This document shows positions 36,670-44,579 of a stretch of DNA of 64,000 bases, piece after piece. The stretch lies in assembly GCF_003050905.1 (NCBI RefSeq), contig NZ_QAOT01000001.1; one strand, written 5' to 3'. Source of the stretch: Cereibacter_A azotoformans (GTDB lineage: Bacteria > Pseudomonadota > Alphaproteobacteria > Rhodobacterales > Rhodobacteraceae). How positions within the stretch are numbered: the stretch's first letter is position 1; each line of letters opens with the position of its first letter. The notes beneath the pieces were generated by a model. That model did no database searches. It saw nothing but the letters and a program-made list of their open reading frames with translations, and was not told where the DNA came from. The position numbers were made by a program, and so were the translations under genes.

Positions 36670-37348
36670 CGGCTGGTTTCCGCGCGTCCTGCCAGTCCCG
36701 CGGGTTCGACAGGAAGCACTCGACCTCGGCCAGCGTGCCGGCATCAAACGCATCCGAGGCCCGCGCCTCCGCCAGCACGTCCCACCAGGTGCACAGATGG
36801 TGCAGCGTGACGCCGTGGGCCTGAAGCCGCCCGATCGTCTCGGGGAAGATGCCGTAATAGAAGATCACCGCGGTGTGGGCGCAGGTTGCCCCCGTGTCGC
36901 GGATCGCATCGACGAAGGACAGTTTCGACCCGCCGTCCGTGGTCAGATCCTCGACCAGCAGCACGCGCTGGCCTTCCGTCATCACGCCCTCGATCCGGGC
37001 GTTGCGACCGTAGCCCTTGGGCTTCTTGCGGACGTAGGTCATCGGCAGGGCCAGCCGCTCGGCCATCATCGCCGCGAAGGGGATGCCCGCGGTTTCGCCG
37101 CCCGCCACATTGTCGAAGGCCTCGAAGCCGGCGTCGCGCAACAGCGTGACGGTCAGGAAGTCCATCAGCGTCGAGCGGATGCGCGGATAGGAGATCAGCT
37201 TGCGGCAGTCGATGTAGGTGGGCGAGGGCAGGCCCGAGGCGAGGGTGAAGGGCTCGTGCGGGCGGAAATGCACCGCCTGGATCTCGAGCAGCATCCGCGC
37301 GGTCAGGCGCGCGATCTCCTCGCGGGGCGGGAAGGAGGTGGGGATCAT
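36650..37348 (-). CDS. pyrE: Orotate phosphoribosyltransferase
   Basis: A 232-residue type I phosphoribosyltransferase of pyrimidine synthesis, joining orotate and PRPP to give OMP. The PRPP loop is 'QRVLLVEDLTTDGGSKLSFVD'; substrate-binding 'KKPKGYGRNARIEGVM' matches OPRT. It lies 45 bp after pyrC on the same strand, so the two form a pyrimidine operon. Confidence 0.93.
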   Translation of the reverse strand: MIPTSFPPREEIARLTARMLLEIQAVHFRPHEPFTLASGLPSPTYIDCRKLISYPRIRSTLMDFLTVTLLRDAGFEAFDNVAGGETAGIPFAAMMAERLALPMTYVRKKPKGYGRNARIEGVMTEGQRVLLVEDLTTDGGSKLSFVDAIRDTGATCAHTAVIFYYGIFPETIGRLQAHGVTLHHLCTWWDVLAEARASDAFDAGTLAEVECFLSNPRDWQDARKPADPAAGL

Positions 37349-37393
37349 CGGGATCGTCCTTTCATCGGGGGCCCGCCGGGGGCGGGAAGGGGG

Positions 37394-38434
37394 TCAGCTC
37401 TCGACGTGCCACAGCAGCGGAAAGCCGGGATCGAAAAGCGTCACGGGGCCGGCGCCGGTCTCGATCCGCGCGGGCAGCACGAGCGGTTCGCCCTTGCGCA
37501 GCGTGATCCGCTCCTCGTTCGGCGGCAGGCGGTAGAAGGCTGGACCATTGAGCGCGACGAAGCCCTCCAGCCGGTCGAGCGCGCCTTCCTCCTCGAACAC
37601 ATGGGCCAGGATCGAGAGCGTGTTGGTCGCCGTGAAGCAGCCCGCGCAGCCGCAGGCGGATTCCTTGGCGGCGTCCGCATGGGGGGCGCTGTCGGTGCCG
37701 AGGAAGAAGCACCCCTCGCCGCCCGTTGCCGCCTCACGCAGCGCCAGCCGGTGCGTTTCGCGCTTCGCCACCGGCAGGCAGTAGTAGTGCGGCCGGATGC
37801 CGCCCGCGAGGATGTGGTTGCGGTTGATGATCAGGTGATGCGTCGTCAGCGTGCCCGCCATGTCCGGCCCGCCGCCGCGCACATAATCGAGCCCCTCCCG
37901 CGTCGTGACATGCTCCAGCACCACCCGCAGCCCCGGCGTCGCGCGCCGGATCGGCTCGAGCACCCGCTCGAGGAACACCGCCTCGCGGTCGAAGATGTCC
38001 ACCGCCGGATCCGTCACCTCGCCATGCACGCAGAGCGGCAGACCGATCTCGGCCATCGTCTCCAGCACGCCGCGCACCCGGTCGAAGTCGCGCACCCCCG
38101 AGGCCGAGTTGGTCGTGGCCCCCGCCGGGTAAAGCTTGACCGCCTTGACCAGCCCCGAGGCCGCCGCGGCGCGCACGTCCGCCGGATCGGTCGTCTCGGT
38201 CAGATAGAGCACCATCAGCGGCTCGAACCGGGCGCCCGCGGGCAGGGCGGCCATGATGCGCTCGCGGTAGGCCGCGGCCTCGGCGCCCGTCACCACCGGC
38301 GGCACGAGGTTCGGCATCACGATGGCGCGGGCGAAATGCCGGGTGGTTTCGGGCAGCACCCCCTCCAGCATTGCGCCGTCGCGCAGGTGGAGGTGCCAGT
38401 CGTCGGGGCGGCGGATTGTGAGGCTCTGGGTCAT
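37394..38434 (-). CDS. pyrC: Dihydroorotase
   Basis: A 346-residue class II dihydroorotase that cyclises carbamoyl aspartate. It begins 'MTQSLTIRRPDDWHLHLRDG', with the binuclear zinc HxH pair, followed by 'NLVPPV', 'KLYPAGATTNS' (carboxylated Lys), 'LCVHGEV', 'LEHVTT' and 'LGTDSAPH'. Length matches the E. coli type. Upstream of pyrE in one operon. Confidence 0.95.
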   Translation of the reverse strand: MTQSLTIRRPDDWHLHLRDGAMLEGVLPETTRHFARAIVMPNLVPPVVTGAEAAAYRERIMAALPAGARFEPLMVLYLTETTDPADVRAAAASGLVKAVKLYPAGATTNSASGVRDFDRVRGVLETMAEIGLPLCVHGEVTDPAVDIFDREAVFLERVLEPIRRATPGLRVVLEHVTTREGLDYVRGGGPDMAGTLTTHHLIINRNHILAGGIRPHYYCLPVAKRETHRLALREAATGGEGCFFLGTDSAPHADAAKESACGCAGCFTATNTLSILAHVFEEEGALDRLEGFVALNGPAFYRLPPNEERITLRKGEPLVLPARIETGAGPVTLFDPGFPLLWHVES

Positions 38435-38485
38435 GCCTGCCGCCTACTGCAAAGGACGCACCTTTTCCAGTGAGTCGATCCCCGG

Positions 38486-38510
38486 GAACGTGCGGCCCCG
38501 CCGCACGTTC
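38486..38510. promoter_or_regulatory. Perfect 11-bp hairpin in the pyrC / HD-hydrolase divergent gap
   Basis: GAACGTGCGGC and GCCGCACGTTC flank a CCC loop with no mismatch, 20 bp before the HD gene start and 51 bp from pyrC. Because the flanking genes diverge it is not an ordinary terminator. It could be an operator, a 5'-UTR stem or a relic of the palindromic insert family. Confidence 0.45.
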
Positions 38511-38530
38511 GCCCCTCGAAAGGAGACGCC

Positions 38531-39049
38531 ATGCAGAGACTGCTCGAAGCCTGCGCCTTCGCCGCGCGCCTGCACGCCGGCGCGCGGCAGAAGGGCCATG
38601 CCGCCCATCCCTACATCAACCACCCGATCGATGTGGCGCTTCGGGTGGCCCGCAGTCCCGCAGCCGACGAGGTGCTGGTGCTCGCGGCCCTGCTGCACGA
38701 CACGGTCGAGAAGGCCGGCGCCACGCAGGAGCAGATCGAGGCGCTCTTCGGGCCCGAGGTGGCGCGGCTGGTGGCCGAGGTGACCGATCCGCCGGAGGAG
38801 GACGCCCGCGGCCTCTCACCGTCCGCGCAACGCCTGCGGCTCGCCGACAAGGCGTCGAACCTCGCGGCCCTCACCTCCAGCGGGCCGGGAGAGTGGGACC
38901 CAGAGGCGCTGGCGGCCTATCTGTCCCGCGCGGATCGAGTGGCCCAAGCCTGCCGCGCCACGGATCCCGTGCTTGCCGCCGCCTATGACGAGGCCGCCGC
39001 CGCGGCCCATGCGGCGCTTGCCCCTCCCGGACAGGACAGCCTGGCCTGA
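38531..39049 (+). CDS. HD-domain hydrolase, RelA/SpoT- or MESH1-like
   Basis: A 172-residue HD protein: His in 'KGHAAHPYINHPIDVALRV', the HD pair in 'LAALLHDTVEKAGATQEQI', and Asp in 'LADKASNLAALTS'. These spacings match the stand-alone ppGpp hydrolase type (small alarmone hydrolase/MESH1). No synthetase domain is present. It has a strong AGGAG site. The exact nucleotide substrate is inferred. Confidence 0.75.
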   Translation: MQRLLEACAFAARLHAGARQKGHAAHPYINHPIDVALRVARSPAADEVLVLAALLHDTVEKAGATQEQIEALFGPEVARLVAEVTDPPEEDARGLSPSAQRLRLADKASNLAALTSSGPGEWDPEALAAYLSRADRVAQACRATDPVLAAAYDEAAAAAHAALAPPGQDSLA

Positions 39050-39221
39050 GGGCCCTGACGCGCCGGCGGCGCACACCTCCCTGCGGGCTCGGGTGCAGGA
39101 GGCTCCGCCCTCCGCCCGCTTCCGATCGGCCGCGCCCCCACCTTGGTCGCAGAGCCGCGGCCGGCGCTTGACCGCTCCGGGCCACCTCGGCCAACCTCGC
39201 GCCTGCAACCGGAGTGCCGTC
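39050..39221. other. Intergenic gap before the MoxR/CoxD-like gene
   Basis: No gene or convincing repeat is seen. The right end has GGAG seven bases before a TTG start. Confidence 0.3.
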
Positions 39222-40136
39222 TTGACCCATCCTCTCCCCGCCTCGATCGACGCCGCCGCCGCCCTTCTGGCCGAGCAGGGCTATGTGAGCGACCGGGCCC
39301 TCGCCACGGTCGTGTTCCTGGCCCTCAGGCTCGGCCGTCCGCTCTTTCTCGAGGGCGAGGCCGGCACCGGCAAGACCGAGATCGCCAAGGCGCTCGCCGC
39401 CGCGCTGGGCCGCCGCCTGATCCGGCTTCAGTGCTACGAGGGCCTCGACGCGGCTTCCGCCGTGGCCGACTGGAACTTTGCCGCCCAGATGATCGCGATC
39501 CGCGCCGCCGAGGCGTCGGGTGCGGCCGACCGCGACAGCCTGCGCACCGAGCTCTTCACCGAGGACTATCTGATCGAGCGCCCGCTCCTGCAGGCCATGC
39601 GTCCCCAGCCCGGGGGCGCCCCCGTCCTGCTCATCGACGAGCTTGACCGCACCGACGAGCCCTTCGAGGCCTTCCTGCTCGAGGCGCTCTCGGATTTCCA
39701 GGTCACGATCCCCGAGCTTGGCACCATCCGGGCCCCCGAACCGCCCATCGTGATCCTCACCTCGAACCGGACGCGCGAGGTGCATGACGCGCTCAAGCGC
39801 CGCTGCCTCTATCATTGGGTGGACTACCCCGATTTCCCGCGCGAGGCCCGCATCCTCGCCGCCCGCGCGCCCGAAGCGCAGGAGGCGCTCAGCCGCGAGA
39901 TCGTGGCCTTCGTCCAGCGCCTGCGCCGCGAGGATCTCTTCAAGCGCCCCGGCGTGGCCGAGACGATCGACTGGGCCAAATGCCTGCTCGCGCTCGACGT
40001 GATCGAACTCTCGCCCGAACTCATCGCCGACACGCTGGGCGCGCTCCTGAAATATCAGGACGACATCCAGAAGATCCAGGGCTCCGAGGCGCGCCGCCTT
40101 CTGGACGAGGCCCGCCGCGACCTCGCACCGGCATGA
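39222..40136 (+). CDS. coxD: MoxR/CoxD-like AAA+ ATPase
   Basis: A 304-residue AAA+ chaperone: Walker A 'FLEGEAGTGKTEIAKALAAA', Walker B 'GGAPVLLIDELDRTDEPFEA', sensor 1 'IVILTSNRTREVHDALKRRC'. CoxD, with CoxE, helps mature the Cu-Mo site of aerobic CO dehydrogenase; related pairs serve other molybdoenzymes or unrelated complexes. Start taken as TTG 39222, with GGAG seven bases upstream; no ATG suits. The VWA partner is 104 bp downstream. Confidence 0.8.
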   Translation: MTHPLPASIDAAAALLAEQGYVSDRALATVVFLALRLGRPLFLEGEAGTGKTEIAKALAAALGRRLIRLQCYEGLDAASAVADWNFAAQMIAIRAAEASGAADRDSLRTELFTEDYLIERPLLQAMRPQPGGAPVLLIDELDRTDEPFEAFLLEALSDFQVTIPELGTIRAPEPPIVILTSNRTREVHDALKRRCLYHWVDYPDFPREARILAARAPEAQEALSREIVAFVQRLRREDLFKRPGVAETIDWAKCLLALDVIELSPELIADTLGALLKYQDDIQKIQGSEARRLLDEARRDLAPA

Positions 40137-40140
40137 GCCT

Positions 40141-40232
40141 CTTTCAGTCTGGCCCAAATATCCTCGGGGGGGCCTCCGGCCCCGGCCGGAGGCGCGGGGG
40201 GCAGACAGCCCCCCGGCGCCCGCTCCACCGGG
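40141..40232 (+). repeat. Rhodobacterales-type intergenic repeat, copy 2
   Basis: Core CTTTCAGTCTGGCCCAAATA then TCCTCGGGGGG, followed by a long GC hairpin (CCTCCGGCC/GGCCGGAGG and GGGGGG/CCCCCC). It fills the gap between the CoxD- and CoxE-like genes. Confidence 0.7.
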
Positions 40233-40240
40233 CCTGAGCG

Positions 40241-41437
40241 ATGGAACTCCAGGCCCCCTCCGACGGCAGCCTCACCCGCAACATCCTGTGGTTCGCCCGC
40301 GCGCTTCGCAAGGCGGGCCTGCCCATCGGCTCGGGCCGCGTGGCCGATGCCGTCCGCGCCGTCGAGGCCACCGGCTTCACCTCGCGCGAGGATTTCTACT
40401 GGACGCTCCACGCCTGCTTCGTCTCGCGCCCCGAGCATCGTGCCACCTTCGCGCAGGTCTTCCGCCTCTTCTGGCGCGACCCGCAGTTCCTCGAGCAGAT
40501 GATGAGCCTCCTCCTGCCGCAGCTGCGCGCCGCGCCCGAGGATCGACCGCCCGATCCCGCCGAGAAGCGCGCGGCCGAGGCGCTGCTCGATGGCGCTCCG
40601 CGACCCGAGCGCGCCGCGCCCGAGCCCGAAGGCAGCCTCATCGAGATCGACGCCGCCGAAACCGCCTCGGAGCAGGAGCGGCTGAAGCGGCTCGATTTCG
40701 AGCAGATGTCCACAGCCGAGATGGACGAGGCCCGGCGCATGCTCGCGCGGCTGTCGCTGCCGGTGCCGCCGATCCGCTCGCGGCGTCTGGTTGCCGCCGC
40801 GGGCGGGCCGCGGGTCGATCTGCGCCGGACGCTGGTGCGGGCGCTGCGGCAGGGCGGCGAGATCCCCGCGCTCGCCCGCCGCCGTCGGGCGCTGCGCTGG
40901 CCGAACCTCGTGGTGCTCTGCGACATCTCCGGGTCCATGTCGCGCTATTCGCGGCTGGTTCTCCACTTCATTCACGCAGTCGCCAACCGAAAGGGGCAGG
41001 GCTGGGCGCGGGTCCATGCCTTCACCTTCGGCACGCGGCTTACCGACATCACGCGCCACCTGCGCCGCCGGGACGTGGATGCCGCGCTGGCGGCTGCGGG
41101 GGCCGAGGCGCAGGACTGGTCCGGCGGGACACGGATCGGCGACTGCCTCCACGTCTTCAACCGGGATTGGTCGCGCCGGGTACTGGGGCAGGGGGCGGTG
41201 GTGCTTCTGATCACCGACGGGCTCGACCGCGGCGACCCTGTGGCGCTTGCCCGCGAGATGGAGCGTCTGCATCTCTCGGCCCGGCGGCTCATCTGGCTCA
41301 ACCCGCTCCTGCGTTGGGAGGGTTTTGCCCCGCGGGCGGGCGGCATCCGCGCCATGCTGCCCCATGTGGACAGTCTGCGTGCGGCCCATTCGGTGGCCTC
41401 GCTCGAAGCTCTGGCCGAGGCGCTCTCGCGGCGCTGA
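40241..41437 (+). CDS. coxE: VWA-domain protein, CoxE-like
   Basis: A 398-residue cytoplasmic protein. The N-terminal half is helical (CoxE-specific region). The C-terminal von Willebrand A domain has the metal-site motif DxSxS in 'LVVLCDISGSMSRYSRL', then 'GGTRIGDCLHVF' and 'VVLLITDGLDRGD'. CoxE pairs with CoxD in maturation of molybdoenzyme active sites. Co-directional with the AAA+ gene and upstream of XdhC- and MoeA-like genes, which supports that role. Confidence 0.85.
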   Translation: MELQAPSDGSLTRNILWFARALRKAGLPIGSGRVADAVRAVEATGFTSREDFYWTLHACFVSRPEHRATFAQVFRLFWRDPQFLEQMMSLLLPQLRAAPEDRPPDPAEKRAAEALLDGAPRPERAAPEPEGSLIEIDAAETASEQERLKRLDFEQMSTAEMDEARRMLARLSLPVPPIRSRRLVAAAGGPRVDLRRTLVRALRQGGEIPALARRRRALRWPNLVVLCDISGSMSRYSRLVLHFIHAVANRKGQGWARVHAFTFGTRLTDITRHLRRRDVDAALAAAGAEAQDWSGGTRIGDCLHVFNRDWSRRVLGQGAVVLLITDGLDRGDPVALAREMERLHLSARRLIWLNPLLRWEGFAPRAGGIRAMLPHVDSLRAAHSVASLEALAEALSRR

Positions 41438-41495
41438 CAGGCCTGCGGGTCCGGCGGTTTTCACACATCTGTTATCCAGCCCGGTCGGCGCGCTT

Positions 41496-41520
41496 GGAAC
41501 GCTCCGGTCCCCTGCCTGTT
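41496..41520 (+). promoter_or_regulatory. GGAAC-N17-GTT promoter-like element, copy 1
   Basis: GGAAC at 41496-41500 and GTT at 41518-41520 are 17 bases apart, the pattern recognised by EcfG-type general stress sigma factors in alphaproteobacteria. The end of the element is 58 bp from the ATG at 41579. The same element is found at nearly the same distance before the next gene. Confidence 0.5.
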
Positions 41521-41578
41521 GAGGCGCCATGCAGATCCGGGTCCCACAGGCCGGGATCATGGACAGAAAGGAACGACG

Positions 41579-42007
41579 ATGAGCTTCAGACTGCTCCAGA
41601 CGACCGCCGCCCTGTCGCTTGGCCTTTTCGCGCTTCAGCCGCTGGCCGCCGCCGCGCAGACCACGACCACGGAGGACTGCATTCCCTCCGCCACCGTGAC
41701 CTGCCCGCCGGGTGCCGCTTCGGTGCCGGGCGCCGAGTCCCCGGACGGCACGGATGATTCCACGGCCGCGCCTCCGGTCGATCCGACCAGCTCGACCGGC
41801 GGAGGTGTCTCGGGCAATACCGAGATGACGCCGATGGTTCCGGGCGCCGAGACGCCCGGCGGCACGGACGACTCGCAGTCGGCGGCTCCGGTTGATCCGT
41901 CGTCCACGGGCGGTGGCGTGGTGACCGACGGCAACGCTCCGACGGTTCCGGGCACCGAGCAGCCCGACGGGACGGACGATTCGCAGGGCGCGGTTCCCGT
42001 GCAATAA
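41579..42007 (+). CDS. Secreted repeat protein of unknown function
   Basis: A 142-residue protein, not recognised. Signal peptide residues 1-27 ('LLQTTAALSLGLFALQPLAA'). The mature part has two cysteines ('EDCIPSATVTCPPG') and three imperfect repeats of about 32 residues, each starting 'VPG(A/T)E-PDGTDDS' and continuing with Ala/Pro/Ser/Gly; the third is short. It is acidic and looks disordered. Its signal peptide closely resembles that of the OmpA-type gene downstream. ATG behind AAAGGAACGACG. Confidence 0.65.
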   Translation: MSFRLLQTTAALSLGLFALQPLAAAAQTTTTEDCIPSATVTCPPGAASVPGAESPDGTDDSTAAPPVDPTSSTGGGVSGNTEMTPMVPGAETPGGTDDSQSAAPVDPSSTGGGVVTDGNAPTVPGTEQPDGTDDSQGAVPVQ

Positions 42008-42025
42008 TCGGCAGAGTGCGTCAGG

Positions 42026-42057
42026 AAAGCCGCCGCTCGGCAAGAGCGGCGGCTTTT
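42026..42057 (+). terminator. Rho-independent terminator
   Basis: AAAGCCGCCGCTC and GAGCGGCGGCTTTTTT form a perfect stem with a short loop and a T-run, 19 bp after the stop codon of the secreted repeat protein. Confidence 0.9.
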
Positions 42058-42132
42058 TTCATGGCTGCGACGGCCGGTGGTGCAAGGTGGTGGCCAGGCA
42101 CGGGAACAAGCCGCGCCTGTTGAGGTGGCTCG

Positions 42133-42157
42133 GGAACGAAACGACAGGATCAAGGTT
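42133..42157 (+). promoter_or_regulatory. GGAAC-N17-GTT promoter-like element, copy 2
   Basis: GGAAC at 42133-42137 and GTT at 42155-42157, again 17 bases apart and 60 bp before the ATG at 42218. The surrounding leader also shares CCTGTTGAGG and an ATCA-GAAAGGAA block with the leader of the preceding gene, which suggests duplicated control regions. Confidence 0.5.
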
Positions 42158-42217
42158 TTTCTGCAGCAGGAACGGTCCGGGCGTTGCCCGCCGGATCAGG
42201 AATGAAAGGAATTTCCG

Positions 42218-44491
42218 ATGAAGAGCCGTCTTTTGACCACAACGGCCGCCCTTTCGGTGGCGCTCTCGACGTTTCAGCCGCTGCCGCTCGTCGCGCAGGA
42301 AGATGCAGCCGCGCGCTGCGCTGCCAATCCCGAGGATTGCCCGCCGGGGCTGGAGCCTGCCGAGGATGGCGAGGCGCCGGCCGGGCAGGATGCCCCCGAG
42401 GATGGGGCCGACGAAGGCGAACCCGATGCCCCTGCGGCCGAGGAGGGGGCCGCAGCCGGCGCCGAACCTGCGCCAGACGCCGAGGGGGAGGCCGAACCTG
42501 CGGCCGCGGCCGAGGAAGCGCCGCCCGCTGACGCTGAAGCGACAGGGCAGGCCGACGCTGCAGAGCCTGCCGGGGCCGCAGTCGATACGGCGGACGAGCC
42601 CGCCGGGCAGGCTGCCCGGCCCGTCGAGCCAGCGCCGGATTCGGATGCCGCAGACCGGCCGGTAGCGGCCGAACCGGACGGGGCTGAGGCGGAGGGGGCC
42701 GAGGCGGAAGCCGAAACCGAACGCTCGGGCATCAGCCGTATCCTGAACGGCCCGGAGGAAGCGGCTCCGGCGGGGGAAGAGGCGGGTCCGGCCGAAGCCG
42801 AACAGGCAGGGGAAGAGGCGCCGCCCGCTGAGGGCGCGGCGCGCAGTCCGGATGCGCCTGAGGATGCGGCGGTCGACGCCGAACCCACGGGCGAGCCCGA
42901 TCAGGAGCGTGCGGTCGAGCGAGAGGCTGCGCCGGATGCGGACGAGCTTCGCCGCCGTCTCGAGGCGGATGCCGAGCCTCCGGTCGATGCTGCGCCGGAC
43001 GAAGGTCAGGACGGTGCCGCCGCCACGGCGGGAGCGACCGCGGCCGGCGAGGATGATGGTGCTGCCGAAACCGCGCCGGAGACCGGAGCGTCGTCGGAGG
43101 CCGAAGGCGAGGTCGAGGGCGCCGGGCAGCCGGACGGTGAGGCCGAAGCCGCAGACCTCGAGGACGGAGCGCCTGGGGCCGAAGCGGACCGGGCCGCGAC
43201 CCAAGACGACGGCGACGCCACGGGGGGCGGCGCGGACCGTGCCGGTGCGCAGGCTGACGGTGAGGCCGAAGCGGCCCGCACGGAGGCGGACGAGGACGCG
43301 GCCGCCGAGTCCGATCAGACGACCGCCGAGACCGAGGAGGCGGAACGCTCTCCGGCCGATCAGGAAGAGGCGCGCAGCCTCCTGTCGCGCATCCTCGAAA
43401 GCGAGGAAGCCGGTGCCGGGGCCGTTGCCGCGGCCGCGGCCTCTGCCGATGATGCCGGCGATGCCGCCGGCGAGGCGCGTGAGGCCGCCGGTCGGGCCGA
43501 GGAGATCACCGAAGACAACAGCCGTTCGAGCGACGAGGAGTTCCGGACGCTGCTGGATGGCAGCCGGGAGAGGAGTGACAGCGAGAGCGACCGCGACAGC
43601 GGATTGTCGAACTTCGAGAAGTTCGGCCTGCTTGCGCTGGGTGGCCTTGCGGTGGGGGCGATGCTCAACAACCGCGACGAGGTGGTGTCCAACAGCGGAG
43701 ACCGGGTCGTGGTGCAGCGTTCGGATGGCACCTATTCGGTGCTGAAGGACGATGACACGCTGCTCCGCCGGCCGGGGTCCGAGGTCGTGACCCAGAGCTT
43801 CGATGACGGCTCGACCCGGGCGGTCGTGACGCGCGCCGACGGAACGCAGATCGTCACTATCCGCGATGGGGCCGGCCGGGTGCTGCGCCGGACCGCGATC
43901 GACCGCGACGGCCGCGAGGTCCGGCTGATCGACGATCTGGCTCCGGTGGAGCGGGTGGATGTCTCGCGCCTGCCCGAGCCTGCGCCGGGCTTCAGTTTCG
44001 TCGAGACCACGAACGGGCGCGAACTGCGGCAGGCGCTGGAACAGGCCCGGAGCCGGACCCTCGACCGGACCTACAGCCTGCGCCAGATCCGGGAATACCG
44101 TGAGGTCCGGGCTCTGGCCCCGGCCATCGACGTGGACCAGATCACCTTTGCGACCGGCTCGGCTGCCATTGATCCGGGCCAGGCGGAACGGCTTGCCGTG
44201 CTCGGGCAGACCATCGCCGACATGGTGGCCGAGCGTCCGGGCGAGGTCTTCCTCATCGAGGGCCATACCGATGCCGTGGGCGATGAGGCCTCGAACCTCG
44301 CGCTCTCGGACCGGCGGGCCGAATCGGTGGCGCTGGCGCTGTCCGAGTATTTCGACGTTCCCCCGGAGAACATGGTGGTCCAGGGCTACGGCGAAGGCGA
44401 TCTGCGGATCGACACCGACGGGCCGGAGCAGCGCAACCGGCGCGTGGCGGTGCGCCTGATCACGCCGCTGATGCGGACCGCCTCGAACTGA
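42218..44491 (+). CDS. Large OmpA-family envelope protein with acidic Ala/Glu/Pro-rich stalk
   Basis: A 757-residue exported protein. Signal peptide 1-26 ('LTTTAALSVALSTFQPLPLV'); a paired-Cys segment 'RCAANPEDCPPG'; an extended acidic low-complexity region (about 35-450) of Glu, Asp, Ala and Pro; a short hydrophobic stretch ('FGLLALGGLAVGAML') near residue 470; a predicted beta-rich region with repeated 'R(S/A)DGT'; and a C-terminal OmpA peptidoglycan-binding domain ('LIEGHTDAVGDEASNLALSDRRAESV'). It may tether the outer layer to the wall through a flexible stalk. Function is not established. Confidence 0.8.
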   Translation: MKSRLLTTTAALSVALSTFQPLPLVAQEDAAARCAANPEDCPPGLEPAEDGEAPAGQDAPEDGADEGEPDAPAAEEGAAAGAEPAPDAEGEAEPAAAAEEAPPADAEATGQADAAEPAGAAVDTADEPAGQAARPVEPAPDSDAADRPVAAEPDGAEAEGAEAEAETERSGISRILNGPEEAAPAGEEAGPAEAEQAGEEAPPAEGAARSPDAPEDAAVDAEPTGEPDQERAVEREAAPDADELRRRLEADAEPPVDAAPDEGQDGAAATAGATAAGEDDGAAETAPETGASSEAEGEVEGAGQPDGEAEAADLEDGAPGAEADRAATQDDGDATGGGADRAGAQADGEAEAARTEADEDAAAESDQTTAETEEAERSPADQEEARSLLSRILESEEAGAGAVAAAAASADDAGDAAGEAREAAGRAEEITEDNSRSSDEEFRTLLDGSRERSDSESDRDSGLSNFEKFGLLALGGLAVGAMLNNRDEVVSNSGDRVVVQRSDGTYSVLKDDDTLLRRPGSEVVTQSFDDGSTRAVVTRADGTQIVTIRDGAGRVLRRTAIDRDGREVRLIDDLAPVERVDVSRLPEPAPGFSFVETTNGRELRQALEQARSRTLDRTYSLRQIREYREVRALAPAIDVDQITFATGSAAIDPGQAERLAVLGQTIADMVAERPGEVFLIEGHTDAVGDEASNLALSDRRAESVALALSEYFDVPPENMVVQGYGEGDLRIDTDGPEQRNRRVAVRLITPLMRTASN

Positions 44492-44499
44492 CGGGACGT

Positions 44500-44535
44500 G
44501 GGGCCGCCATGCCACCTTTTGGCAGTGGCGGCCCC
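44500..44535 (+). terminator. Hairpin after the OmpA-family gene
   Basis: GGGGCCGCCA / TGGCGGCCCC, with an inner GCCA/TGGC pair around CCTTT, forms a strong stem nine bases past the stop codon. No T-run. Confidence 0.55.
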
Positions 44536-44579
44536 CGCATCGGCCGTCGCATGATCCCTGCAAGCGACGGGAGATGCTC

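Noticed and set aside
42320..43500. Low-complexity tract resembling a tandem DNA repeat
   Set aside because: The bias is at the amino-acid level (Glu/Asp/Ala/Pro). No fixed-length DNA unit repeats exactly, so it is not a satellite or CRISPR-like array.
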